In this document: positions 32,516 through 44,484 of the stretch, one piece after another
Position numbering within the stretch: the stretch's first letter is position 1
Layout: each line of letters starts with the position of its first letter
Assembly (NCBI GenBank): GCA_905178155.1
Contig: CAJINV010000005.1
Span: 6,656,153-6,720,152 of the forward strand
Direction: 5' to 3'
DNA length: 64,000 bases
Source: Amoebophrya sp. A120
Lineage: Eukaryota > Sar > Dinophyceae > Syndiniales > Amoebophryaceae
Program-made: the position numbers and the translations under genes
Notes under the pieces: generated by a model
Databases searched by the model: none
What the model was told of the DNA's origin: nothing
Seen by the model: the letters and a program-made list of their open reading frames with translations, nothing else

Positions 32516-32529
32516 TCACACAGGTTACC

Positions 32530-32738
32530 TATCCAAGAAAAAAACGTTGTTAGTGTAAATTTGTGATGCGGAACATGCAAGATGATTGCGTCTGTCATGC
32601 TTGGCATGCATTGTAGGGTCCACTAACAGGCGTTTTCACTTAGTATCTGCGCATGACAGGTTTTTGCTCTCATGCCAGACAGATTTGTAATGCTGTTCCT
32701 CCAAAAAAGTTACACCTACAATGTTTTTTTCTTGGATA
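32530..32738 (+). mobile_element. introner family C downstream of the stop codon
   Basis: Complete family C arms 15 nt after the stop of copy B. No clear TSD (flanks TTACC and CTACA). Likely a 3' UTR insertion. Confidence 0.75.
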
Positions 32739-33309
32739 CTACATTGCCGCGCAATAATCTTCACTGTTTGCTACTTCAAAACCCGTAAATGCACCGTCGG
32801 CGCAAGTTGTACAAGTAGAAGCAATACTAGAAGTGACCACCTGGTGCAAGTGCAAGTCTTGCTCTCTCTCCTTTTTCGCACCGCGATGTGTTCGTTTGGA
32901 AATTATTGGTGTCGATTTCACCCAAGACTTGTTTCGACTGCCGAAAAAATTACGCGACTCTCACTAGAACGCGAACGTGAAAAATAAAGAACGCGAGGCT
33001 GTAGATCTTTTTCTTGTGACATCTTGTCGTGACGCTCCGGATGAGGTTTTTTGTCGATCAATGATGTTGGAGGAAGTGGAGCAAAAACACCCGCTCCGCA
33101 ATAAAGATCCTGATGCGTATGAAAAAGTACTGTCGCTCTTCAATCGACGCGCAATGCCTGTGGTCGAAGTAGTGCGAAGATGGTACTACTATGGTATTGT
33201 TAATGGCATCGTGCTGGAGTTTCTTTTCCGTAGTTTCTCGCGAGTGTGAATTAGTTTCCGCAAAAACTAGAGTTGTTGTATTAGAAAGACAACATCAACA
33301 GCTATCAAA
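32739..33309. other. intergenic stretch
   Basis: A short + frame at 32977-33249 is possible, but its composition does not support it. The rest is presumably the promoter of the next gene. Confidence 0.4.
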
Positions 33310-36300
33310 ATGCCGGCAGCTGCAGCGGGATCCTCTTCATCTGCCAGCGCAGGAGCTGCCGCGACCTCTAACGGAGCTAAGGCGACCAGCTCGACGAAGT
33401 TAGAAACGGCGAGCAACTCACGGACCCTGCGGATCCAATGCGGGGACAAACTTTTCGACTGGTTTGACGTGGATGAGGAGCAGGAGATCGTATTTTTTTG
33501 TGTTTTGCTTGTGAACAATGATATCCGTGCATGACAAAACACTCAGATGATGCAAATTTTGCATTACAATCTTATCAACACCAAAAAAGCCATGAAACAA
33601 ATCAACAGATCTCCGCCCCCGACGTGCTGAAAATCCTGAAGGAAAACGTAGCGCACTACTTCAAAGTCCCCGTGTATCGCAAGAAAAATCTGTTTCACTG
33701 TGAACTTGTGACGCAGAGAATGGAGCACAGAACGATTTGTCTTGCTGCTCCTGCATAGAGCATTGGAGTTTCAAGCGTGCTTGCCCCTATGGGAAATGCG
33801 CACATGGCAAATTTTCTGTGTCATGTGTATAGAAACTTGTAATGCAGATCTTGCAAGATGATCATCACATTGAAACAGTTTTTTCGTGGGATACAGTGGA
33901 AAACCAGGTTCTTTTTGACGAAGAAGGTGTGATTGCGACGAAAACGGACCTACGCAGATCCTTCAAAATGTCCGGGAAGCCCAGGGTTGTAGTTGGGGAG
34001 AAAGGGAAGTTAACGGCAGACCAGGGGAAGCTCTGGTCGGAATTTCTCACGGACATGGAACGACTGATAGTCCCGCCACCCGCGCCCATGAGCGGATCTT
34101 TTGCAACGGCAGCAGTTTCGGGGGGAAGTAGTACAACTGGGGCACAGGGGGCAGCACAAACTACGGGAACGGCCGGTGGTGCTAGTACTGGTGCCGCTGC
34201 AGGGACGAACATTAAGGAGCTGAGTACTGCATGTTTTTTCTTTGTATACCAGAGAAAAACAAGCCTGCATTCGTGGTTGTGGTGATGAGTATTAGTTCTA
34301 AATTCGCATAGCATCAATATCAAAAAATTTTCCTCTTCCTGGTTCCAACCAGCCGAGCTGATCACGAAGCAACTCGCACCCTTCGGCCGGTCTTCCTCCC
34401 ACCGCAGTTCGCCATTTGGAGGTGGTCCAGGCAGTTTTCAAGTGGACATGAGCGGCCGGGCGAGGTCACTCACGCCGCAAGTCCGAGGCTCCGCCGGCTT
34501 TATGACCGGGCAGTACTCTCGGGGGGTGAGTCCGCAGCCAGGTATGGGGTTTTGTTGGAATAATCTACAACGGTAGGGGAATTTTCGTACTGCTTTTCTT
34601 GAAAGGGAGGACTTGAGCTTGACAAGAAAAAATGTACATCCAAAAAATATGACTCAAGGTTCCCTCAGCAATGCTTACAGCCTGATTCAACCTGGTGTTG
34701 CTGGGTTGGTTTCGCCCATGATTACCAGTAACTCTTTGAGAAATGGGCTGGCCGGGAGTATGAACAATCCGAGCAATCCCGGATCCGCTGTGAAGCAGCT
34801 GTCCGGGTCTGCAGCTGGAGGAGGACCTAGTACAGGGACTACGACCACGGGCGCAGGAGCTTTCCCCGGGTTGGTGAGCGGCAACGGTGTAAGTACAGCG
34901 ACGGCACAACATCAGACGGTACCGCAGCTAAGCAATGGAACTGCGGTCATGGGGGCGACCAGTGTAGTGCAGCCGGGTGCTGGTGCGACAACCGTTCCAG
35001 CAGGAACGACCACGAGCAGTACGACATCCGGAGCTGCTGCTGCTGCTTCTACACACAGCAGGGTTCTCACCACCTCCTCCCTCACGGCCCCGCAGCCCAC
35101 TTCCCACCACCAGCAACTAGCCTCTCCACAGGTTGGCCGGACCTCAAATGTTACGCAACCTGGGTCAGGTGGACTACAAGCTCAGTTCCAAGTACAACAA
35201 CAGTCTGGAACTACAAGCAGCAATACCACCCCAGCTGTCGGTACAAACGGCGTAGCCCCTGGTGCGCCGGTTGTCACCAACACCAAATTCGTCACGAACT
35301 CCTACAATTTGCAACTGCAGATGCAGCAACATCAGATGGCGCAGCAGCAGCAGCAGCATAATACGACGACAGGGGTACACGTACAAAGGACACAGAGTGG
35401 AGGTCAACAGCAGCAGAATCTCCAGACCCAATACCAACCACACCAAACGATGATCCCAACCGCTGCCCCTCAACCAGGCGGCCCAACAGCAACTTCCACT
35501 TTCTCCTCTGGCATCCGCCGGGCCGCGACGACGGGGTCTACCACCCCGGTGCAACTGTTTGGCAACACAAATAATAGTTCGGGGCAACAGCAACATCCAG
35601 TTGTAGCAACAACCACCACTACAACCAACATGGGAGCTGGAGCTCCTGCACCCATGAACCCGACCGCTGCTTCCTGCGCGGCGCAGCAATTGGCGTATCA
35701 ATTTCGGTCCAGCATGGGGAGCAACGCGGCGGGGATGAACGGTGCCAGCGCGTTCGGGGGTGGTGGTCCTGTTGCCAGTATGAATTCCCCGTTTGTGTTC
35801 TACCCCCAGATCGGTTCTACCCCCAGCGCGGGCGGAAGTGCGGCGGCGCCGGTTGGAACATCAACTGGTGGGAACAACAGCGGGAGTGGAACGTCGATAG
35901 GAGCGCAGCACATGACTATACCGCAGACGAGTTTCAGCATTCACTCTCTGAGCAACAGCACTGCGACAAACGCAGGGGGAAGTGCAGTTGTAACGGGAGC
36001 AGCAGGAGCTGGAGCAGCAGCGCCCATGATTCCGAAAACCTCGTTCTCCACCGGATCAAATTCGGCTCTGGCGAGTCTCCTGAACCCTTCTGGAACAAGC
36101 AACTTTGGTGGATCTAGTACTGCCATGGGTAGTTGTAATACTAAAAACGCCTCGGCGGCGTACAACATTCAGCCTGTGGTCAGTGGGAGTACTAGTGGGA
36201 CTAGTACTTCATCGCAAATTCTGCTGAGCAACCAAATGAGTGCAGCAGGAGCAGGTGGCGCGGCAGTGGGGGAACATCAAGTAATTGTAGAGCAGCCCGG

Positions 36301-37328
36301 AAGTGCTGCAGCAAGTGCGTCAGCGGAGAAAGCAGAGGAGAAAGTACAAGAAGAGCAACCGATGATTGCAGTCCGGGTGCGCAATGTATAAGGATTGACC
36401 ACTTGATGTAGTTGCGTCGCGTTTTCTTTCTTAACATGGAAAGAAGATTAGTTGGGGCGTGATAAGAAAATTTTATGCACTTGTCCTATGGTATTGGTAT
36501 GTGCCTATGTGATTTAGAATTTAACACGACTCCGATTCTTCCAGGTATCTGACCAAGACGAAGTGATGCAGCAGGAAACGCCGAACTTAGTCGAAGAGGT
36601 GGAAAACCAAGACCAAAGAGCGCAACAGCAAGCAGGCGAACAAGAACAGGCGGGCCAAAATCATCTTGGTGAAAGAACGGCCGATGTTTCATCAGAAGCG
36701 GTGCAACAACTGGAGCAAGACGAGGCGGAACAGCCTGTTGATGTGTTTGAGAACCGGAAAAGGATTCTATTGCAGTTGGAAAAGGGAGACGTGGCGGATA
36801 GATTTGGTTTCTCGTCCGTTCCATATGCGCACGGAGGGTTGGAAATCACCCGGGTGGATCGAGGTAGAAATTTGTGTTGCAGAACTTTTATTTGCACGAA
36901 GAGTTCTTCTTTTTTGTAATAGTTCTAGTTGGAAATGATGAAACCACCATCGGGATTTTTTGAACCACAGGTGGCCTTCTAGCCCAGTGGAATACCGTGC
37001 GGAGGCAAGGGGGACCATCAGCCATGGTGGGATATCAACAGAGTTGAAAGTTCTTCGTTCACTTACATGTACACGACAGAATCTTTAGCTTAGCCAGCAT
37101 GACATAATTGTTTCTAGATTGAACATTACTTGGATCTTCATGCAATTCCGCATGAGCAAACACGTCTCGTTTGCATACCGTATGAGGAACGAAACTTCTC
37201 AACCCCATAGCCTGGTCGGGGACGTGATCTTCACGGTGAATTCGGTGGGGCCGGACGACGATGAGAAGATGCGGAATGAATTGGAGACGAGAATGATTTC
37301 GCTATTGGTGGTAAAGATGAGGACATGA
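33310..37328 (+). CDS. long Q/S/G-rich protein with C-terminal PDZ-like domain
   Basis: Exons 33310-33489, 33609-33674, 33899-34223, 34353-34541, 34659-36385, 36545-36863, 36971-about 37030 and about 37145-37328. The N-terminal 130 residues form a compact unit (LRIQCGDKLFDWFDVDEEQE, then DVLKILKENVAHYF, FDEEGVIATKTDLRRSF and PRVVV) with the look of a ubiquitin-like fold. About 650 residues of Gln/Ser/Thr/Gly-rich low complexity follow. The end fits a PDZ domain: RILLQLEKGDVADRFGFSSV, LEITRVDRGGLLAQ, then VGDVIFTVNSVG after an intron. A scaffold role is inferred. Most introns are GT-AG (33490-33608, 34224-34352, 34542-34658, 36386-36544, 36864-36970); only 33675-33898 is an introner. The junction at 37030-37145 is not resolved. 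Confidence 0.65.
33675..33898 (+). mobile_element. introner family F, TSD CCGTG/CAGTG
   Basis: TATCGCAAGAAAAATCTG start and GTTTTTTCGTGGGATA end. The TSD matches at 4 of 5. Removal joins YFKVPV to ENQVLF. Confidence 0.85.
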
Positions 37329-37690
37329 ACATGGTGGTTTCATCATGATTGTGGGCGGTGAGCATGATGACGCTCGCGGAGCAAAGGAGGCAAAGGAAGA
37401 AAGGAGTTCACTTTGTGCTAGTACCGCAAAAAAGAAGAGAAACAAGAGAATGAATCATCTGCGGTACGTGCGGTTACAGTCCCCGGATGTGAAGAAACTT
37501 TTACGAAGAATTGAGTGTGGTTTTGCTGAAAGTCTGTGGCAGAAGAGCGCATGATGTTGCGTGCTACTGAAACAGCATGAGAACTACGAGAAAGGGAAAG
37601 CAGCTATGTTTTGATTTTAAGCATCTGGCGGACGCCGATACTTGTTTTGTGGCGCTGATGAAGTATAATAGAGCCCCACTAAATAGGCCG
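37329..37690. other. intergenic stretch
   Basis: A + frame at 37345-37554 could be a further exon of the PDZ-like gene (a GT donor lies at about 37310), but there is no firm support. Confidence 0.35.
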
Positions 37691-39290
37691 ATTGCCGGTA
37701 GAAGATGTCTGTGTTCGCCTACTTTCGCGGGGAAGTAAGGAAGATGAAGAATGGCGCGCGGCTGTGCAGCGATTATCGTTTCGCAGTGATGGAACTGGGA
37801 AAAGCAGCGGAAGTGGCTGGAGACGGGAAAGACCGACCCGGACGCGAAGACGCCGCAGGGGAAGCGCGTGCCAGGGCTTGACGGCGTTGCTTCGCGGCCG
37901 GCCGCCCTGTGCGGCGGTTCGCTGGGGGTTCGGGAATCGGCGCCATGCGGTTGCGCCCGCGCTTGAGGCGCGTGGCCCGCCTAGCCGCAATTGCGCGCGG
38001 AGGGACCCTATGCCCCACCGAAATGCGCCAAAAACCTACCCGCGGCCCGGGCGCGGCCGAAACCTACCTCCCGGGCCGTAGTCACACCCAGAGCGGCTTT
38101 GGCATACCAATGGACTTTGGGGGGGTGGTGCGTCTGGCTTTGGAGGGCTTCCTGGGGTTGCGCAGCGCTTCAATGCTCTGGGCTGATGGCCAAACGAGGT
38201 GTGCGGAGCTGGTCACAGCCTGGCTGCTACGGGATGCTGGGTTTGCCGCCCTCCCACTTCTCGTGTTACCTGGGAGGCGCGGAGAGATGGCAAATAGGTT
38301 CGAAACCGTCCGACGGGGCGGCCCTCCGCGGCATGCTGATGGCCCGGGAGAGGGCAGCGCGGGCCGAAATATTGGCCGCGGCCGAGCGAGGGGGGGGGCG
38401 CGGGCGGCCGCATTTGCAGAATTCCGGCGCCGGCAGGCGCAGCGTACTGTTGGCCTCGGTCAAGGCGCCGCCCGCGCGGCGGCCCGCGTGTGTGCCGTGC
38501 TGGCCTTGGATTTGACGGCGGCGCGCGGCCCCCGCCGGGTTCCGGCGGGCGGGGGTTTGTTGTTTGCCTGGTGGGCCCCTCGTGCCATAGGTAGCGGGAG
38601 GGCTGCCTGCCGTCGGGGGGTCCTTCGGCGCCAAAATCTACCGGCAGCGGGCCCGCCCCCGTGAAGAACGGCGTGAGCGGCTCTATTGTTGCCTCTGCGC
38701 CGGGACTATGGCAGGAAGGAGGGGCGCGCGTCCAATTCCAAACACGCCCGGGCGCGCCGGCGCGCCCCGGCGCCCGCCGGCCGGCTTGGCCCGCCCGTCC
38801 GTCGTTGCTTGCCGCCTGTCCGAGGGGCGCCTTCAATCCTTCGGGGCGAGGGCAGGCCATGCGCAGCACTCGCGCAGCCGCTTTCCTGGCCTTGGCGAGG
38901 CCCAGCTTGAGGCGTGCCGGCCGCTTTTCTTCTAGTTTGCATGCGAGCCACCGCCCCGGCCCCGGCTGCCCCGGCCTTTGCCGCTGTGCCGATCGGCGCG
39001 CGGGCCGCGGGCGCGCGGGGGCCGCCCCCCCTGGTGCCCCCCACGATGGCCGCAGCTATCTACCTCCTTTGCTGGGGCGCCCGCCCGCGTTGCGCGCCGT
39101 GGCGCGCCCCGAGGCAGGTTTTTTGTGGCGCCCGCCCGCTGTGTCTTCCTTTGCGGAGAATGAAAAAGAACACGAGGCGGGCCGCACGCACCGGGCGGCC
39201 GGTCGGCGGCCGTCCGTCTGCCCCATCTGATCTCTTCTTCCAGGCTGTCAAAAGATCGCACTCCGGCTTGCCGTGTCCCAATGTATGAAT
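37690..39290. other. very GC-rich block, unassigned
   Basis: Base composition changes sharply from the roughly balanced flanks to a strongly GC-dominated sequence, with long open frames on both strands in most phases, as expected from high GC alone. The translations (Ala/Arg/Pro/Gly-rich) show no domain. It could be an insertion of foreign or mobile origin or a decayed retroelement. No TIR or TSD was found at its edges. Confidence 0.5.
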
Positions 39291-39580
39291 GCTGCTGGAG
39301 GTGAGTCAGCCGTGTGTTCTCGGGCATCGTGGTTTTCATGATGTAGCTACACGAAAAATTTGCTCAGTAGACTTCTGCGGCCCTGCCTGCGACCGAAAAC
39401 GTATGCAGTTGCGAGCGTGTAAGAGCATTGTTGTCGACGCCGATCTTCGTTTACGTTTTTTACGCCCACGCCACGGCATTTCATCAACAGTAGCGAAAAA
39501 CTAACGCCTTTTGATAGAGGTTCAAAGACGCAGTACTCTACTTCCAACATCAAATAAAAACCGTGCCGCGTACTACTTAA

Positions 39581-42127
39581 ATGACCTTCACGCCTAAAAG
39601 TAGGGCAGGCCGAAGTTGCGCGGCGACAACCGGCGTGAGCTTCGCGAACCGCAAGTCTGGTCGTGCTTATATTCTACGTCCGCTCTTTCGCAAGCAGCCA
39701 GTAAACCACCTATTTCCCGCTGCTCGTCTAGTCTACTTCCTCTCTACAACCACTTTCTTCACAGCCTCAGTAACAGCCTCTCGAGCTGGTCTCTTCAACT
39801 GTGCAGGGTGCTGCACGCCTACTAGTTCTGCTGCAGCCGTCGCCGCGGATGCCGCCGCGGGGAGCGTGAACGAAGGTGCTGCACCACAACAAAGCAATCC
39901 GAAACCCACACCAGTGCCGAATTGCTGTCCCCTGACAGCATCCAGTTCCGCATCCGCTTGTCGAAACTTGTGGACCGCAGCGGGGGAACGGATCCAGGTT
40001 ATTAACAAGTCAGGACAACAAGAAGTGGCAGTGGGACCGACCGAGGGCGCGAATTCTAGAAGTACTACTGCCCGCCGTCGAAATGACCCTTACTGTCAGC
40101 ATACTGCAGTATCAGCCCCAGGAGAAGATGAAGAAGGAAAAAATGCCCCGGCTGGCGTTAACCTTCCTGTTGTGGCCGCACCAATTGCCGCCTTCGGGCC
40201 CGAGGAAGAAGTCTGTATCAATGCAGACAGGCAAGAACAGCCTTCTGTTTTCACTGGTCTGGAAAACTATCACAGGAACAAGCAGCTGGAACCGCCTCTC
40301 ACCCGTCTCCAAACGGAACTAATCAGGGAGCTGGAGAGCCAGAAGCAATCTGTGATGCAGACCGAGCAAGAACTTGTTCTCGGGAGAACCTCCTCGAGGT
40401 TCGCGTCGGCCGGAACATCAAGTTGCGATTCGTATAATGATCGCAAAGAGGGCGGACAGGTCCAGGATCAGATAAGGCGCATTGAGCCGGAGTACGAAAA
40501 TTTTCCTGGGTATCAAGAACATGTCCAGCTGCCCACCGGCGTAATCGGCGTCGACGAGCTTCCTCCGCCTGGGGGTGTTGTCGGGCAAGTTTACTACGAT
40601 CAAACCTCCACAATTATCGGGTCCCCCCTCCCACCCTGCTCTTGTCCAGACCTCGCCTACATCTGGGAAAATAGGAGGAAGACTTCTAATGGCGGAACAG
40701 GTACTGCAGGAGATGATGCAGCAGCTGCTGCCGCTGGTTCAACCACAGAAGTCGGGGAAGCGGACCGCGGGGCAGGGGTCGTGGTGTGGAAAAGGCAAAT
40801 ATCACCTGCAAAAATATCTGGGTCGGGAAGGATGCGAACTTGTGATGCGTGTTGCGGAGCATGCAATTGCAAAAATCTGTGTTGCATGACTTGCAAAAGG
40901 TCCCTACTTCTGGCCATGTTGAGAGACGGGCACTTCTCATGCAGAATAGGCATTAACAAGGGGCTGCAGAAACTGTGATGCTAGGCCCGGCATTACAGAC
41001 TTGGCGGGGCTTGGAAAAACTGCATGACAAATCTCGGAATCTTCCAGACACCCAGGGATATTTGCACTTGATAGCAAATCTCTCCCTCTCTGCCAGCGGG
41101 GAGTCGAAGCGTACACCAGCCGCCGATTCCGCCGAGGCTAGTGGAGGGGAGGGAAGAATTGGAGCCAAATGTCCAACCGGCGCCGGAAGTTCCGTGCTGT
41201 TCGGATGAAGATGTGGACATGTCGCTGCTGCATGCGCGGAATGCGGATTCGGTTTCAAAAGTTTCATCCCCGGCTGCAGCGGCCAGCACTGAAGCAGACG
41301 TGAACGCGAAAGCGAATGAAATTTCGCTTGGGAAGATGAATCACGGCTCGACTGGTGAACAACAGGACCACGACGGTCAGATGAGCCGCGGCGCGGGGGA
41401 AGATCCAGACGCAGAAAAAGAACCGTTCGATCGTGCTTTTCTCTACAAGAGCCAGCTTCCCGAGGACTTGACGAAACAAAATCGGAAAAAGCGGACTGGT
41501 CGGGCGGTCACGGTGGATCCGAATCTGTTTCGAAGTTCGATGCCTGGTGTAGAGAGTGCGGGGCGGGGAGAACAAGATGAAAAGGAGGAGGACTATAATA
41601 TCCCCGGAAGTTGTACCCTGCATGACAACAAGGAAGAAAAGCGAAACAGAAAGCCGCACCAGAACTCGCAGCCAAACGGCGAAGATGAATCTGTTCTTTT
41701 TCAAAGCGAGCACCCAGCACTGCAGGAGCAAACCGATGGAGAGATAGGAGAGGACCAAGACGAACGCATGATGAACAACGCAGGTCAACAATCAGAGGCA
41801 GGAAACAAGGCTGACGCAGCTTTATGGAAAAACACAACTAGAACCGGGTCGAAACATCAGAACCACTCCAGAAGCGCATCCAAGCAGTCCGGTACTAGTA
41901 GAGCAGGTTCGAAGCAATCAGTAGCGCGGGTTGCGGCTGTGATCCAGCAATTGGATGCGGGCGTGAGCAGTGAGGATATCAGGCAGGATGTGGTCGGAGA
42001 AGGTATAATAGCAGAAGAAGAGGAGCTGGAGCCGACTACAACTACATCTCCACCTGCCGCAAAAATCGTTACGACAAAAAGAAGCAGCTCGTTCATGACG
42101 CGGCAAAAAACTTTTCAAACGTTCTGA
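39581..42127 (+). CDS. unidentified protein, 2 exons
   Basis: Exons 39581-about 40799 and 41079-42127 give 755 residues when the introner is removed. The N-terminal 75 residues are basic and then hydrophobic (FFTASVTASRAGLFNCAGCC), which could be a targeting presequence or membrane anchor. The rest is low-complexity, charged and Ser/Gln/Glu-rich, with helix-like parts (PPLTRLQTELIRELESQKQ) and an acidic C-terminal half. No domain is recognised. The start is the first ATG of a long frame. The 408-codon first exon and 349-codon second exon without stops support it. Confidence 0.65.
40800..41078 (+). mobile_element. introner family A, TSD GCAAA
   Basis: ACCTGCAAAAATATCTGGGT at the left, GGGATATTTGCACTTGATA at the right. 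TSD GCAAA is exact. Confidence 0.85.
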
Positions 42128-43645
42128 GTTTTGTTGCACTTTTAGTATTTTATGGGCGAATAAAAGAACAACCTTAGCAAACTGAAGACTTACTTTTCCT
42201 GCCTCGTACTTGTTTGTATAGTGTGGATCAGGAAACCTTATGATCGAGCTTGACTTGAAGCTCGCAATTGGTAGTGTACTAAGCTAAATCATGCTGACTG
42301 GCCCTAACGCTGGCTTAGGCTTCTGTGTTGATGCACAGCAGGAATGAATCGGTCGTATGCGTATCTATGTGCAGGCACAAATATTCAAAAGCTGTTAGGT
42401 GAGTAGAAAACTCTCTTCACAACATCTTACTTTTGCATGCATGTCGATGATCTAAGTAATGTTGTCCTCTGTCGTTGAATAGATACTAAATGTAAAAATT
42501 TTTTCTGAATGGTGTAGTTGTATTAATCGAAAAACAAATGATTGCTTCCTTTTGCCCTGCCTCTGCCATCAAGAAAGGGGAAACTTTACACGAAAACGCA
42601 AAGAATCAATTCTCATGTTGTCCGTAGAGGATTTTTGTAGAAATTGGACTACATCAACATCATCATTATGAAGAGGATGAATGTGGTCCTGCTACCCACC
42701 AGGACATAGGTTTTCAACTCCGATTCTGGTCCTGCTACCCACCGGGTTGACCTTCTTTCGCGAGAACATCGCCACGGTTGGCATCTAAATTTAGACTGCT
42801 GCGGCAGTTTGGGGTTTACATCCGTCTTGCGGGGCAGCTGCTATCCAGGGTCTGCCCGACCCCGCGACTCTCTTCTCGTTGCGCTTCTTCTGATGTAAGC
42901 GGCCAGCGTGCGGGCTTCCGCTTATGTAGTTGCTTTCGGCGCACGCACGTCCGCGTTATTTGCTTCTACTTGTGCTGCGCATGCGGCATTGTCGTTCCCG
43001 GTACCTGCGCATTTATTCAGGCCGGACCTGCGGGTTCAGCCACAATTCGCAATTGTCTCGACCTTTCTACTCTGATTGTTATTGTTTGTAATATGGGCCG
43101 CAGTTCGAGTTCGTTGCTGTACTTTTGCGTCAGGTTCATATTCATCGTGCAAGACAAAGCATCACTCGTATTCCATCGTGCGGGATGTAATCGCGAGGGA
43201 CAAATTATATAGCTAACGAGGAGCAGCACAAAGACAACGGTAAATTACATAAACAAGGAAATCGGAAGGAGGTCGATAGATCAGGAAACGTTTATTTCCG
43301 GTCGGACTCGGACTTGTAGAAAAAAGGAAATCGTTTTAAACACAAAGAGGGTCGTCGTTTTCAACAGATGTATCCGAGAAGCAGAATCGTGGCTAGTGAT
43401 AATGATCGTGAATTACTTAAAACTGATAGATACTTTGCGTTAGTCCGTCAGCGTCGCGTCTATACTACGTTGTAACTGCGAAAGTCTCGGATTCGGAAAG
43501 CAAATTGTTTGGCTCTTGAAAGAAACTGTACTCCAAGAACGAGAAGCATTTTCAGGAATAATTTTTATTAATTTTTGTTTTGTTCCAAGAATTTTTTTTT
43601 CCTATATTCGTGCGGCACGCAGTCTAGCACTCAGAAAGGAGAAAG
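42128..43645. other. intergenic stretch
   Basis: Contains a dispersed repeat (42672-42765). The + frame 42778-43212 has a weak, Cys-containing translation and is not supported. Confidence 0.4.
42672..42765 (+). repeat. dispersed repeat, copy 1
   Basis: GAGGATGAATGTGGT, CCTGCTACCCACC (twice) and GGTTGACCTTCTTTC; related to 45097-45165. Confidence 0.7.
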
Positions 43646-44484
43646 ATGGCACGTATTAAATCGAAGTGCGGGAAGCGCTTGAACGTGGGTACGCAGTTGC
43701 TGGCCTTGCCACTGACCGCGCCGGGAGAGGATCATCTGTGTACTTTTTGTCATCTTTTGAAGATGTTTTTGAGGGTTTAGTTCTTGGCCGTGGAAGTGCC
43801 GAGTAGGATGATTCGAAGTGCGGAAGCTTGCAGTTCTCTTGAAGTACATATTCCGGACAAATATTGGATCCAACTAAACTGAAAAAAATCAGCGTGGTGT
43901 GTCAATGCGTACGAAAACTTGCGTGGTACGCAGAACATCCCGCCCCTGGATGAGGACGAGCAGACTGGCATCCCGTTGAGCGATGTGGTGCATGCGGATG
44001 GCTCGGTATTTGAATCATGAAAAAGTTTTCATTATTTTTCGGAAAAAGGACAGGTAGTTCTTGTATGACTTTTTCACTATGATGCACAAGCACAACACTA
44101 GTGCTACGAGATTTGAGTGCTCGATGCGATTCTGAGAAGAGAGAACTCTATTACGAATGACAGACCTTCGTGTTGGAGAAGGAACTGTTGGTGAACACGC
44201 AGAATGAGAAAACGGAGGAGCAGAAGGAGAAGAAAGTAGTGGAGAAGGCGACGCGGAAGAAGGTCGTCTCGGAGCTCCGCCCGACGGACAAGAACGACCC
44301 ACCGCCGCCGAAGGAGGCGGATTACCCCGATTTCGACAAATACAAGCAGGCGAATGAGGAGTACCTGAAGAACGCGCTGGCCACACCAGTGAGGGAAAGA
44401 ACGAAGAATCAGCAGCAATGGCTCGCGCAAAGGGAGAGAAATAGGCAGGAGTCATGGGCAATGGAATACGGCAATTGGATGTAG
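43646..44484 (+). CDS. unidentified small basic protein, 3 exons with GT-AG introns
   Basis: Exons 43646-43739, 43893-44005 and 44164-44484 give 175 residues. The order is MARIKSKCGKRLNVGTQLL, a Pro/Glu-containing middle (NIPPLDEDEQTGIPLSD), then a Lys/Glu-rich, probably helical C terminus (NEKTEEQKEKKVVEK) ending in an aromatic tail (MEYGNWM). No family is recognised. Compact size and high charge would suit a subunit of a larger complex (inference). Both introns have normal GT and AG ends and no TIR. The gene is free of introners although its neighbours are full of them. Confidence 0.72.
43740..43892 (+). other. canonical GT-AG intron
   Basis: Donor CTGT|GTACTT, acceptor AATCAG|CG. No TIR, no TSD. 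Confidence 0.7.
44006..44163 (+). other. canonical GT-AG intron
   Basis: Donor CTCG|GTATTT, acceptor GACAG|ACC. No TIR, no TSD. Confidence 0.75.

Noticed and set aside
32977-33249. A 90-codon + ORF between two genes
   Set aside because: Its composition and lack of a conserved motif do not support a gene; part may be 5' UTR of the gene at 33310.
37909-38664. Long ORFs on both strands in the GC-rich block
   Set aside because: High GC makes stop codons rare in all frames; translations are low-complexity and no frame stands out.
40800-40975. Extension of the 39581 gene into CDACCGACNCKNLC-like Cys-rich codons, looking like a metal-binding tail
   Set aside because: These codons are introner sequence; the arms and the GCAAA duplication show that the exon ends at about 40799.
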